From NCBI GenBank assembly GCA_964397655.1, contig CAYNKA010000003.1, positions 186,001 to 250,000 on the forward strand: DNA of 64,000 bases. The letters run 5' to 3'. The notes under the pieces are model-generated. The model did no database searches. It was not told the origin of the DNA and saw nothing but the letters and a program-made list of their open reading frames with translations. This DNA comes from CAYNKA01 sp964397655. GTDB taxonomy: Bacteria > Spirochaetota > Spirochaetia > DTKZ01. The position numbers and the translations under genes are program-made. Shown piece by piece: positions 7,907 to 15,877 of the stretch (position 1 is the stretch's first letter; the number at the start of each line of letters is the position of its first letter).

Positions 7907-8824
7907 ATGGGCCCCGGCTTCTTTTTCCGACTCGGGTATCGAATCCTGATCCTCTCGGCGATCCTCGTCTCGATCTCCGCCTGCACGGGATCGAAGAAAC
8001 AGGACGAAAGACGGGAGGCCGAAATCATCTTCAGATTCGCCTGCGAGCATCCCCGCGGCCACCCCACCGCCGACGCGGCCTACTCGATGGCGGAGACCGT
8101 GGAGCGGGAATCCCGCGGCAGGATCAGGGTGAAGATCTACGAGGCGGGCCGACTCGGCGACGAGCGCAGCGTGGTCGAGCAGGTGAGGTTCGGAGGGATC
8201 GACCTCGCCGCCGTCTCGCTCGGCTCCCTCGCGGATTATTCCAAAGAAGCCTTCCTCCTCGACCGGCGCGAATCCGCGTCGGCGGGAAACACCCTGTCCC
8301 TGGGTTCCGCGGAACTGACGGAGGAGCTCAACAGGGAAAAGATCCTGCTTCTCGGGCGCTACCTGGGCGGCCGCGATTACGTGATGACCTCGGGCAGGCC
8401 CGCAGCCTCCTACGCCGACCTCAGGAACGTGAAGATCGGACTCCTCGCGGCCCAGGGGAGGATGGCCTTCTTCAACGGCGTCGGGGCCATCCCGGTCCCT
8501 CTCAAGAGGAGCGAGCTCTACGAGGCCCTCAAGAAGGGTTACATCGAAGGCGTGCACGAGAACCTCCTCTCGTACCACGACGGCAAGCATTACGAGTCCG
8601 CGAGGTACGTCGCGGCCCTTCCCGGAATCTCCTCGCCTGATCTCGTCATCGGGAGCAGGGTCGTACTCATGCAGCTTCCCAGGGACATTCGAGAGATGAT
8701 CGAGAACGCGGCGCTGCTCTCCTCGGCCCTCCAGTTGCGGCTATGGAGGGAAAGGGAAGCCGAGGTCAGGGACCGGCTGAAAAAGGCGGGAATCCTCTTC
8801 GGAGCCGAGGAGGAGACGAAATGA
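7907..8824 (+). CDS. DctP-like periplasmic lipoprotein of a sensory module
   Basis: About 305 residues. A signal ends in the lipobox LVSISAC. The mature part is a TRAP-type DctP fold (FRFACEHPRGHPTADAAY, VKIYEAGRLGDERSVVEQVRFGGIDLAAVS, VKIGLLAAQGRMAFFNGVGAIPVPLKRSELYEALKKGYIEG). No permease follows it directly. It is 19 bp upstream of the sensor kinase, so I infer that it presents a ligand to the kinase rather than to a transporter. The true TRAP system follows two genes later. ATG at 7907 is preferred; a GTG at 7892 is an alternative. Confidence 0.78.
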   Translation: MGPGFFFRLGYRILILSAILVSISACTGSKKQDERREAEIIFRFACEHPRGHPTADAAYSMAETVERESRGRIRVKIYEAGRLGDERSVVEQVRFGGIDLAAVSLGSLADYSKEAFLLDRRESASAGNTLSLGSAELTEELNREKILLLGRYLGGRDYVMTSGRPAASYADLRNVKIGLLAAQGRMAFFNGVGAIPVPLKRSELYEALKKGYIEGVHENLLSYHDGKHYESARYVAALPGISSPDLVIGSRVVLMQLPRDIREMIENAALLSSALQLRLWREREAEVRDRLKKAGILFGAEEETK

Positions 8825-8843
8825 AGATGCCCGGGGGAAATCC

Positions 8844-10352
8844 ATGCGGAAACTGAAGGACCTCTTCTTCGACCTGCCGATCAGGAGCAAGCTCCTCCTC
8901 ATGGTCTCGTGCATCCTGCTCTTCTTCACGATCTTCAGCGCGTATCTGGTGTTCCTCACCCACGGGCGGCTCGAACGCTACAGCGAGAACATCTCGTCCT
9001 ACTTCAATATAAACCGGCTCAAGCTCATGAACGAGCGCAATCACGAACTCGTCGATTCGTTCCTCGACGGACCGGCGAGCGAGGAGACCCTCGTGGCCTA
9101 CAACGAGGGCGTGGAGGAATTCGTCGCCCTCCTCGACGGCGTGGAGAAGGAGACGGCCGACCTCGAGGCGAGGCTCCTCGTCCACTCGATCCGCAACTCG
9201 TTCTTCTCCCACTACGACGAATGCAACGCCGCGATCAGGCGGAAGATCCGGGTCGGGGACCGCTACCACGAGAGTTTCATCACGGCCGAGCGGATCAGCC
9301 ATTACCTGGGAATGTACCTCTCCCAGCTCCTCGACCTCACGCTCGATCGAGGGAATGCAGAGTACGCCGAGGAACTCGTCTCCTCACGCAGGATGAGGAC
9401 GTATACGATTTTCGCCCTCGCCGGCTTCATCCTCGCGAGCCTCTCGGTCGGGCTCCTCATTTCCGACAGGATCACGAAACCCCTCGAGCTCCTCACCCGC
9501 CGCTCGCGGGAGATGGCGGCCGGCGACCTCGCCGGCGGGGAGATCCCGCTTTCCTCGAGGGACGAGATCGGGGAGCTCGCCCGGTGCTTCAACGTCATGA
9601 GCGGCAACATCCAGAGGCTCGTGGAGGACCTCCGGGAAAAATCGAAGCTGGAAAAGAGGCTCCATCGCGAGGAACTCCGCTACCTCAGGATGAAGCACAC
9701 CCTGGACGAGACCAGGTTCAAGGCCCTCCAGGCTCAGATCAACCCCCACTTCTTCTTCAACACCCTGAACACGATCTCGCGGATCGTCCTCCTGCGCGAG
9801 GCGAAGGACGCGGTCCCGCTCATCGAAGCGCTTTCCCGGCTCCTGCGCTACAGCCTCGACAAGGGTTCCGAGATCGTGAGCCTGCGCGACGAGCTCGAGG
9901 TCGTGGAGAAGTACGCCTTCATCCAGCGCTACCGTTTCGAGGACAGGATCGGCATCACCGTGGAATGCGGCATCGAACGTCCCGAGAGCATCCCCATGCC
10001 CGGCTTCACCCTCCAGCCTCTCGTGGAGAACGCGATCATCCACGGCCTGGAGCCGAAGACGGGCGGGGGATCCATCCGCCTCACCGTGGCGAGACAGGAG
10101 GGCAGGGTCCTCGTGAGGATCGCCGACGACGGCCTCGGCATCCCCGAGGAGAAGCTCGCCGAGATCCTGGCGATGAAGGACGAGCGGAAGGAAGGGAAGA
10201 CGCCGGCAATCGGCATTTCCAACGTGGCCCGCAGGCTCGAGATCTGCTACGGCACGAGGCACTGCCTCTCCGTCGCGAGCGACCCGGGCCGGGGTACGGT
10301 CGTCACGATCAGGATCCCCGTGAAGGAGGGCTCCCGGTGTACACCCTCCTGA
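8844..10352 (+). CDS. YesM/LytS-type sensor histidine kinase
   Basis: The 502-residue kinase has two membrane segments (about 19-40 and 184-206) enclosing a periplasmic sensor of 140 residues, a HAMP domain (ITKPLELLTRRSREMAAGDL), a coiled linker and a His_kinase domain with the phospho-acceptor in NPHFFFNTLN. The catalytic ATPase follows (N box PLVENAIIHGL, G1 DDGLGIPEE). It phosphorylates the AraC-type response regulator encoded next, whose GTG start lies inside its last codons. With the upstream DctP-like lipoprotein it forms a three-part module that probably controls the TRAP operon that follows. Confidence 0.92.
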   Translation: MRKLKDLFFDLPIRSKLLLMVSCILLFFTIFSAYLVFLTHGRLERYSENISSYFNINRLKLMNERNHELVDSFLDGPASEETLVAYNEGVEEFVALLDGVEKETADLEARLLVHSIRNSFFSHYDECNAAIRRKIRVGDRYHESFITAERISHYLGMYLSQLLDLTLDRGNAEYAEELVSSRRMRTYTIFALAGFILASLSVGLLISDRITKPLELLTRRSREMAAGDLAGGEIPLSSRDEIGELARCFNVMSGNIQRLVEDLREKSKLEKRLHREELRYLRMKHTLDETRFKALQAQINPHFFFNTLNTISRIVLLREAKDAVPLIEALSRLLRYSLDKGSEIVSLRDELEVVEKYAFIQRYRFEDRIGITVECGIERPESIPMPGFTLQPLVENAIIHGLEPKTGGGSIRLTVARQEGRVLVRIADDGLGIPEEKLAEILAMKDERKEGKTPAIGISNVARRLEICYGTRHCLSVASDPGRGTVVTIRIPVKEGSRCTPS

Positions 10353-11437
10353 TGGCGGACGACGAGGCTCTCGAGCGGGAGGCTGCCGGGTATTTCGTCG
10401 AGAAGTACGGGCTCCCGGTCCGGCTCGTCACGGCGGAGAACGGCATCGAGGCCGTGGAGAAGGCGAAGGCCGAAAGGCCGGACATCGTGCTCCTCGACAT
10501 CAGGATGCCGGGGCTGGACGGAATCGGGGCGGCGCGGGAGATCAGGACCGTTCTGCCGGGCGCGAGGATCCTCTTCCTCACGGCCTTCGGCGAATTCGAG
10601 TACGCCCGCGAGGCGGTGAGGCTCAGGGCGCGCGATTACCTCCTCAAGCCGGTCTCCGGCGACGCGTTCTCCGGGGCCGTACTGCAGGCAGTCCGGGAGA
10701 TCGACGAGGAGCGTGCCGGACAAACGGCCCGTCGCGGCGCGATCCGGCCAGAGGACGATCCCGGGCTCTTCGAGTTGGAGAAGCGCCTCGTACGCTCGGT
10801 GCTCGGGGCGGACGCGGAGGAGGCGGAAAGGACCGGGAGGGAACTCGTCGCGTTCCTGGAATCCCGCGGCGGCGGCGCCGAGGAGGTCGAGGGGAAGCTG
10901 GAGGAGACCAAGACGGTCCTCGTCCGGGCGATCGCGGACTCCTACGATCCGGGGCCGGCCTTCTTCCGCGAGGCGGAGGAAGAGGCTGCGCGGGGACGGG
11001 CATCCGCAACGGACCCCGCCAAGGTACCGGCAGCGGGCGGAGTCTTCGCCGTCTACGCCCGGAGGCTCGGAGCCTTGAAGGCCAATCCCGTATCGCGCAT
11101 GATGGAGAAGATCTCGGCCTACGTCGACGCGAACTACGGAAAACCGCTCACCCTCGACGAGGTGCGCGGCCTCGTCGGCATGAGCCGCTTCCATTTCAGC
11201 AGGCTGTTCAAACGTCACGCCCGGAAGAGCTTCAGCGACTACCTCGCGGCACGGAGGATCGAGGAGGCGAAGAGGCTTCTCCTGGATCCCGCCCTGAGCC
11301 TGAAGGAGATCTGCAGGCTCGTGGGCTACGCCTCGCCGAACTACTTCACGACCGCATTCAAACGAAGGGAAGGACTGTCGCCCACGGAGTACCGCATGCT
11401 CCACCTCGGCGGGACAGCAAGATCGGAAAGAAAATAG
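10337..11437 (+). CDS. YesN-type response regulator with AraC output domain
   Basis: 366 residues. The receiver domain (1-125) contains the acidic pair MADDE, phospho-acceptor Asp in DIVLLDIRMPGLDG, T in LFLTAFGEFEYA and K in YLLKPVSG. A linker of variable composition follows. The C-terminal 100 residues are a double AraC helix-turn-helix (LTLDEVRGLVGMSRFHFSRLFKRH; LSLKEICRLVGYASPNYFTTAFKRREGLSPTEYR). The GTG start at 10337 overlaps the kinase stop by 16 bp, which supports coupled translation. Likely target: the TRAP dctP promoter 80 bp downstream. Confidence 0.9.
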   Translation: MYTLLMADDEALEREAAGYFVEKYGLPVRLVTAENGIEAVEKAKAERPDIVLLDIRMPGLDGIGAAREIRTVLPGARILFLTAFGEFEYAREAVRLRARDYLLKPVSGDAFSGAVLQAVREIDEERAGQTARRGAIRPEDDPGLFELEKRLVRSVLGADAEEAERTGRELVAFLESRGGGAEEVEGKLEETKTVLVRAIADSYDPGPAFFREAEEEAARGRASATDPAKVPAAGGVFAVYARRLGALKANPVSRMMEKISAYVDANYGKPLTLDEVRGLVGMSRFHFSRLFKRHARKSFSDYLAARRIEEAKRLLLDPALSLKEICRLVGYASPNYFTTAFKRREGLSPTEYRMLHLGGTARSERK

Positions 11438-11513
11438 CACAAAGTCGAAGAACCCGCGGAGAAGACCCCGTTATATACTTCCTCCGTCCTATTCAGGAAA
11501 ATCAGGAGGTCAC

Positions 11514-12518
11514 ATGAAAAAGTTATCGTTGCTTCTTCTCGCCCTGACGGTCGCGGCGGCGGGGCTTTCCGCCTCGGGTTCCTCGGAGAAGGCCGCGGAC
11601 AAGCCCACGGTCATGAAGGTCGGACATTCTCAGCCGATCACCACGCCCCGCCACCAGTCCTTCCTCAAGTTCAAGGAGCTCGTCGAGCAGAAGACCGGCG
11701 GCACGGTCAAGGTGGAGGTCTTCCCCTCCGCCCAGCTCGGCGACGAGGCCGCCATGATCGACGCGGTCAAGCTCGGCACCCTCCAGGGCACCCGGGGAGG
11801 ACTCTTCGAACGGGTTTCGCCGAAGCTCCTCATCTACACCATGCCCTTCCTCTTCGACAGCCTCGATTCGATCGAGAAGGTGACCATGGGGCCCATCGGC
11901 GACAAGATCGCGAAGGACGCCGAGAAGAACGGAATCATCATCCTCACCACCGGCGACGCCGGCGGATTCCGGCAGATCACCAACAACACCCGCCCCATCA
12001 CCAAGCCCGAGGATCTCAAGGGACTCAAGATCCGCGCCCCGGGAGTTAAGTCCATCATCAAGACCATGGAAGCCTTCGGCGCGAACGTCGTCTCCATTCC
12101 CTACGGCGAAACCTACATGGCGCTCAAGACCGGCGTCGCGGACGGCCAGGAGAACCCCTTCGTGAACATCGAGTCCATGAAATTCCACGAAGTCCAGAAG
12201 TACATCACCGTCATCGACTACCAGTTCCACCCCGATCCCTTCAACGTCAACCTGAAGTGGTACAGCGGACTGAGCGACAACCTCCGGAAGACCCTCAAGG
12301 ATTGCGCCATCGAGTCCATGAAGTACAACGACCAGCTCATGAAGGACGCGAACCTCAAGGCCTTCAATGCGATGAAAAACTCGCTCGAGGTCACCGTTCT
12401 CACCCCGGAACAGCGGAAGGTCTTCAGGGAAAAGGCCGTGCCGGTGTGGAACCTCTTCATCGCCGAGGGACTCTTCACCCAGGCCGACATCGACGACATC
12501 CGCAACGCGGCGAAATGA
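11514..12518 (+). CDS. dctP: TRAP transporter substrate-binding protein DctP
   Basis: 334 residues. The signal ends near GLSASGSSEK, a spirochaete-like mature end. DctP features include MKVGHSQPITTPRHQSF, VEVFPSAQLGDEAAMIDAVKLGT, the substrate-carboxylate region LKGLKIRAPGVKSIIKTMEAFGANVVSIPYGETYMALKTGVADGQENP, and the final helix. It captures an organic acid in the periplasm and hands it to DctQM encoded next. AGGAGG lies 7 bp before the ATG. The neighbouring aldolase hints at a keto or sugar acid (inference). Confidence 0.93.
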   Translation: MKKLSLLLLALTVAAAGLSASGSSEKAADKPTVMKVGHSQPITTPRHQSFLKFKELVEQKTGGTVKVEVFPSAQLGDEAAMIDAVKLGTLQGTRGGLFERVSPKLLIYTMPFLFDSLDSIEKVTMGPIGDKIAKDAEKNGIIILTTGDAGGFRQITNNTRPITKPEDLKGLKIRAPGVKSIIKTMEAFGANVVSIPYGETYMALKTGVADGQENPFVNIESMKFHEVQKYITVIDYQFHPDPFNVNLKWYSGLSDNLRKTLKDCAIESMKYNDQLMKDANLKAFNAMKNSLEVTVLTPEQRKVFREKAVPVWNLFIAEGLFTQADIDDIRNAAK

Positions 12519-12581
12519 CGAACCATGCGAGAAGATCGAGGCGGTAAGCCGCCTCGGTCCACTCGCCCCGGAGACCTTCCC

Positions 12582-13073
12582 ATGGAAAACAGATTCATTA
12601 GGATCCTGGACCGGGCGCTCGACGCCCTCGCGGTGGCCGCGATGGGATCGATGACGATCGGCATCATCGTGTCGGTGATTTCGCGCTATTTCTTCTCCCT
12701 CACCGCCGCCTGGTCCGAGGAGCTCATAGGACTCCTTTTCGTCGCGTCGAGCTTCACGGGCTGCGTCATCGCGGTCAAGCGGAACGAGCACATCGGCATC
12801 GACCTGCTCTACGAGCGCCTCGGCGAAATCGGCAGGAGAAGGCTCAGGATGATCTCGGCGCTCGTCACGATCCTCGTGCAGATCGTCGTGTTCGACGCCT
12901 CGCTCGGCTGGATCGCCGTATCCGGAAACGTCCCGAGCCCCGGGCTCGAGATCCCGTTCACGTTCTTCTACGCCCTCCTTCCATCGAGCTGCGTCCTGAT
13001 CGCCTTCTATGCCGCGATCAGGCTCTTCGACGACGCGAAAACGGTCTTTCCAAGAAAGGAGGCCGGCTCATGA
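12582..13073 (+). CDS. dctQ: TRAP transporter small permease DctQ
   Basis: 163 residues with four membrane segments. The signature is the ISRYFFSLTAAWSEELIGLLFVASSFTGCVIAVKRNEHIGIDLL region. ATG 12582 gives the family N-terminus (ENRFIRILDRALD). The stop overlaps the dctM start by 4 bp. Confidence 0.9.
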   Translation: MENRFIRILDRALDALAVAAMGSMTIGIIVSVISRYFFSLTAAWSEELIGLLFVASSFTGCVIAVKRNEHIGIDLLYERLGEIGRRRLRMISALVTILVQIVVFDASLGWIAVSGNVPSPGLEIPFTFFYALLPSSCVLIAFYAAIRLFDDAKTVFPRKEAGS

Positions 13074-14365
13074 GCATGCTCGCGCTGTTCCTCTCCTTCT
13101 GCGCCTTCTCGTTCATCGGCGTCCCCATCTATCTCGCGATGGGAGCCTCGAGCATCGTCTACCTCCTCATCGCCAACCCCGACTTCATCGCCATGATCCC
13201 CCAGCGGGTTTGGGCGGGCATGGACAGCTTCATGATGATCGCCCTGCCGCTCTTCATGCTCGCGGGAGACCTCATGAACCGGGGCGGCATAACGAAGCGC
13301 ATCATCGACTTCAGCCTCCAGATCGTCCGTCCCATCCGCGGAGGTCTCGGCGAGGTTTCGGTCGTGGCAAGCATGATCTTCGGCGGCATTTCCGGCTCAT
13401 CCGTCGCGGACACCTCCGCCATCGGCTCGGTCATGATCCCGGCCATGGAGAAGCGGGGTTTCGGCAGGGAATACGCCACGGGTCTCACGGTCGCCGCATC
13501 CACGATGGGCATGATCATCCCGCCGAGCATCCCCATGGTCACCTACTCCATGGTTTCGGGGGCGTCGATCGGCGAACTCTTCCTCGCGGGACTCGTGCCG
13601 GGGATCCTCATCGGCCTGCTCCAGCTCGTCGCGGTGCAGATCTACAAACGGAAGAAGAAGCTCCATGTTCTCGAAGCGGCCATGAAACCGGAGCAGAGCT
13701 TCTTCCAGGCGAGCAGGGAAGGCATTCTCGCCCTCATCATGCCGCTCATCATCATCGTGAGCATCACGGGCGGTATCGCGACCGCGACGGAGTCGGCAGG
13801 GGTCGCCGTACTCTACTCCCTCGTCCTGGGCTTCCTCGTGTTCAAGGAACTCACCTGGAAGGACCTGCCGGAGCTGCTCAGGAAGACGGCGGTGTCCACG
13901 GGCTCGGTCATGATCATCATCGGCTTCTCCATGATATTCGGCTGGGTCATGGCCATGGAGAAGATACCGGATGCCATCGCGGGCTTCTTCCTCGACCTCA
14001 GGGTGAACCGGTACGTCGTGCTCGTCCTGCTCGATCTTTTCATCCTGTTCGTCGGGACCTTCCTCGACGTGACCCCGGCACTTCTCCTCGTCACCCCCAT
14101 CTTCCTCCCGGTGATGAAGCACTTCGGGGTGGGCGCGGTCCAGTTCGGCGCGATCATGATCGTCGGCACGGCCGTCGGGCTCGTCACTCCGCCCCTCGGC
14201 ATGTGCCTCAACGCGGCGAACAAGATCAGCAAGATGCCGATCATGCAGATATTCTTCGCCTCCCTCCCCTTTCTGCTCTGCGACGTCATCGTGCTCTTCC
14301 TCGTCACCTTCGTTCCGGAGATCTCGCTCCTGGCTCCTGCCCTGTTGGGAGGGGCCGGAAAATGA
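13070..14365 (+). CDS. dctM: TRAP transporter large permease DctM
   Basis: 431 residues and about twelve membrane segments. It carries family blocks FLSFCAFSFIGVPIYLAMGASS, LPLFMLAGDLMNRGGITKRIIDF, GGISGSSVADTSAIGSVMIPAM, IIPPSIPMVTYSMVSGASIGELFLAGLVPG, and VTPPLGMCLNAANKIS. It is the ion-coupled transport subunit working with DctQ and DctP. Confidence 0.94.
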   Translation: MSMLALFLSFCAFSFIGVPIYLAMGASSIVYLLIANPDFIAMIPQRVWAGMDSFMMIALPLFMLAGDLMNRGGITKRIIDFSLQIVRPIRGGLGEVSVVASMIFGGISGSSVADTSAIGSVMIPAMEKRGFGREYATGLTVAASTMGMIIPPSIPMVTYSMVSGASIGELFLAGLVPGILIGLLQLVAVQIYKRKKKLHVLEAAMKPEQSFFQASREGILALIMPLIIIVSITGGIATATESAGVAVLYSLVLGFLVFKELTWKDLPELLRKTAVSTGSVMIIIGFSMIFGWVMAMEKIPDAIAGFFLDLRVNRYVVLVLLDLFILFVGTFLDVTPALLLVTPIFLPVMKHFGVGAVQFGAIMIVGTAVGLVTPPLGMCLNAANKISKMPIMQIFFASLPFLLCDVIVLFLVTFVPEISLLAPALLGGAGK

Positions 14366-14407
14366 CCCGCTCCGGCTTTTTATGAGCCGAAGCACTGGAG
14401 GACTTTT

Positions 14408-15211
14408 GTGAACTTGAAAGAAAAAATGAAGCAGGGCCCCGTATTCGGCATAGCGGTGTTCACGAGCGCTGCCTGCACCGTGGAAACCCTCGGCAACTGG
14501 GGTTTCGACTTCGCCTACCTCGACCTCGAGCACACGCCCATGGACGCGCCCGACAACATCGAGAAGCTCATCATGGCGGCGCGCCTCGCCGGGATCTCCC
14601 CCGTCGTCCGCACGACGGGGGCCGACGAGATCGAGATCCGCAAGCTCCTCGAGATGGGGGCGGAGGGTGTGGCGATCCCCCACGTGCGTACACGGGAAGA
14701 CGCCGAGGCCTGCGTCAGGGCCGCGAAATTCCCGCCCCTCGGAAGGAGAGGCACCGAGTCCAACGTGAGGGCCGCCGGATTCGGCGGGCCGGGCTTCTCC
14801 TGGGAAGCCTACATCAGGGAGCAGAACGAGGACACGCTCGTCATTCCGATGGACGAGGACTTCGAGTTCACCGACAACATCGAGGCCATCCTCTCGACCC
14901 CGGGAGTCGACGCGGTCAACTTCGGTCCAATAGACTACGCCCTTTCCTGCAACCTCCCGATCCAGTACAAGATCGAGGCGCCCCGGGTGGTCTCCGCCTT
15001 CGACGGCCTCGTCGCGGCCGCGAAGCCGAGGGGCATCGGCGTCATGTGCCCCGTGGTCCCCGCGACCCCGGACAACGTGGAAACCATGATCGCCAAGGGC
15101 GTCACCATGCTCATCCTCGGGAACGACATGCACCACCTCGGGCAGGCGTTCAAAAAGATTTCGGAGGACGTCCTCGCTCCCCGCGGGAAACCCCCGAGGA
15201 AGGCCCGGTAG
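14408..15211 (+). CDS. HpcH/HpaI-family class II aldolase
   Basis: 267 residues in the HpcH/HpaI TIM-barrel family. Recognisable are FDFAYLDLEHTPMD, PVVRTTGADEIEIRKLLEMGAEGVAIPHV, FPPLGRRGTESNVRAAGFGG, a metal Glu/Asp region (VIPMDEDFEFTDNIEAIL) and VNFGPIDYALS. The family cleaves 2-keto-3-deoxy or 4-hydroxy-2-oxo acids to pyruvate plus an aldehyde. It starts with GTG 42 bp after dctM, so it probably acts on the TRAP substrate. The exact substrate is unknown. Confidence 0.85.
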   Translation: MNLKEKMKQGPVFGIAVFTSAACTVETLGNWGFDFAYLDLEHTPMDAPDNIEKLIMAARLAGISPVVRTTGADEIEIRKLLEMGAEGVAIPHVRTREDAEACVRAAKFPPLGRRGTESNVRAAGFGGPGFSWEAYIREQNEDTLVIPMDEDFEFTDNIEAILSTPGVDAVNFGPIDYALSCNLPIQYKIEAPRVVSAFDGLVAAAKPRGIGVMCPVVPATPDNVETMIAKGVTMLILGNDMHHLGQAFKKISEDVLAPRGKPPRKAR

Positions 15212-15327
15212 TCCCGGCGGAGAGGTTCCGCGGGAGGGGGTTCCGGCCGGGCCGTCCGCGCACCGGCCCTCTTCCGCCTTGAAATATCCATTTCGGCGTG
15301 TCAGAATCGTTTCAAGAGGAGATTCCC

Positions 15328-15867
15328 ATGCCGTTGAAATGGATCGTGAAAGTCCTGAAAGTCCTGAATTCGAATCGGAATCCCGGCGAGATCGCGAGCG
15401 GAGCAGCCTTCGGCCTCATGCTCGCGCTCCAGCCCGGACTCACCTTCTTCCGGACGCTGATACTCGTCGCGGTCTTCTTCCTGAAAACGAACCTGGCGGC
15501 GGTCATGATCTTCCTCCTCGTCCTCGCGGGCCCTGCCCTGCTGCTCGACGGCCTTTCCGACTCCCTGGGCGGCGCCATCCTAACCGCCGGACCGCTCCAA
15601 GGCTTCTTCACCCGGCTCTACAACCTTCCGCTCGTCCCGCTCACCGGGTTCAACGACACCCTGGTCCTCGGAGGCCTCGTCCTCGGCGTCCTGCTCTGGG
15701 TTCCCGCCTATCTCGGAGCAAGGAAGCTCGTGGGCCTCTACCGGGAAAGGCTCCGCGACCGGCTCGCCGGACATCCGGCGGTGAAGTGGTTCCTTCGCCT
15801 GCCCGTGATCTCCACGATGGCGAAGCTCGCGGGCAAGGCCTACGACGCCTACTCGGCGCTGCAATAA
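15328..15867 (+). CDS. TIGR03546-family (DUF2062-like) membrane protein
   Basis: 179 residues with about four hydrophobic segments and the start PLKWIVKVLKVLNSNRNPGEIASGAAFGLMLALQPG. This matches the TIGR03546 family, which is usually encoded directly before a TIGR03545 protein. The ATG at 15328 follows AAGAGGAG. It is only 10 bp upstream of the TIGR03545 gene, the standard pair. Function unknown; an inner-membrane partner of an AsmA-like envelope protein is plausible. Confidence 0.78.
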   Translation: MPLKWIVKVLKVLNSNRNPGEIASGAAFGLMLALQPGLTFFRTLILVAVFFLKTNLAAVMIFLLVLAGPALLLDGLSDSLGGAILTAGPLQGFFTRLYNLPLVPLTGFNDTLVLGGLVLGVLLWVPAYLGARKLVGLYRERLRDRLAGHPAVKWFLRLPVISTMAKLAGKAYDAYSALQ

Positions 15868-15877
15868 GGGGGACGAC

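Noticed and set aside
8909..10336. Upstream extension of the response-regulator frame through the kinase gene
   Set aside because: The extension is Arg/Pro-rich shadow sequence, and the receiver domain begins at the GTG at 10337.
13397..15136. Long open frame on the minus strand across dctM and the aldolase gene
   Set aside because: Its translation is rich in Arg, Asp, Glu and His without domain pattern, typical of the antisense frame of G+C-rich genes. The plus-strand proteins are clear.
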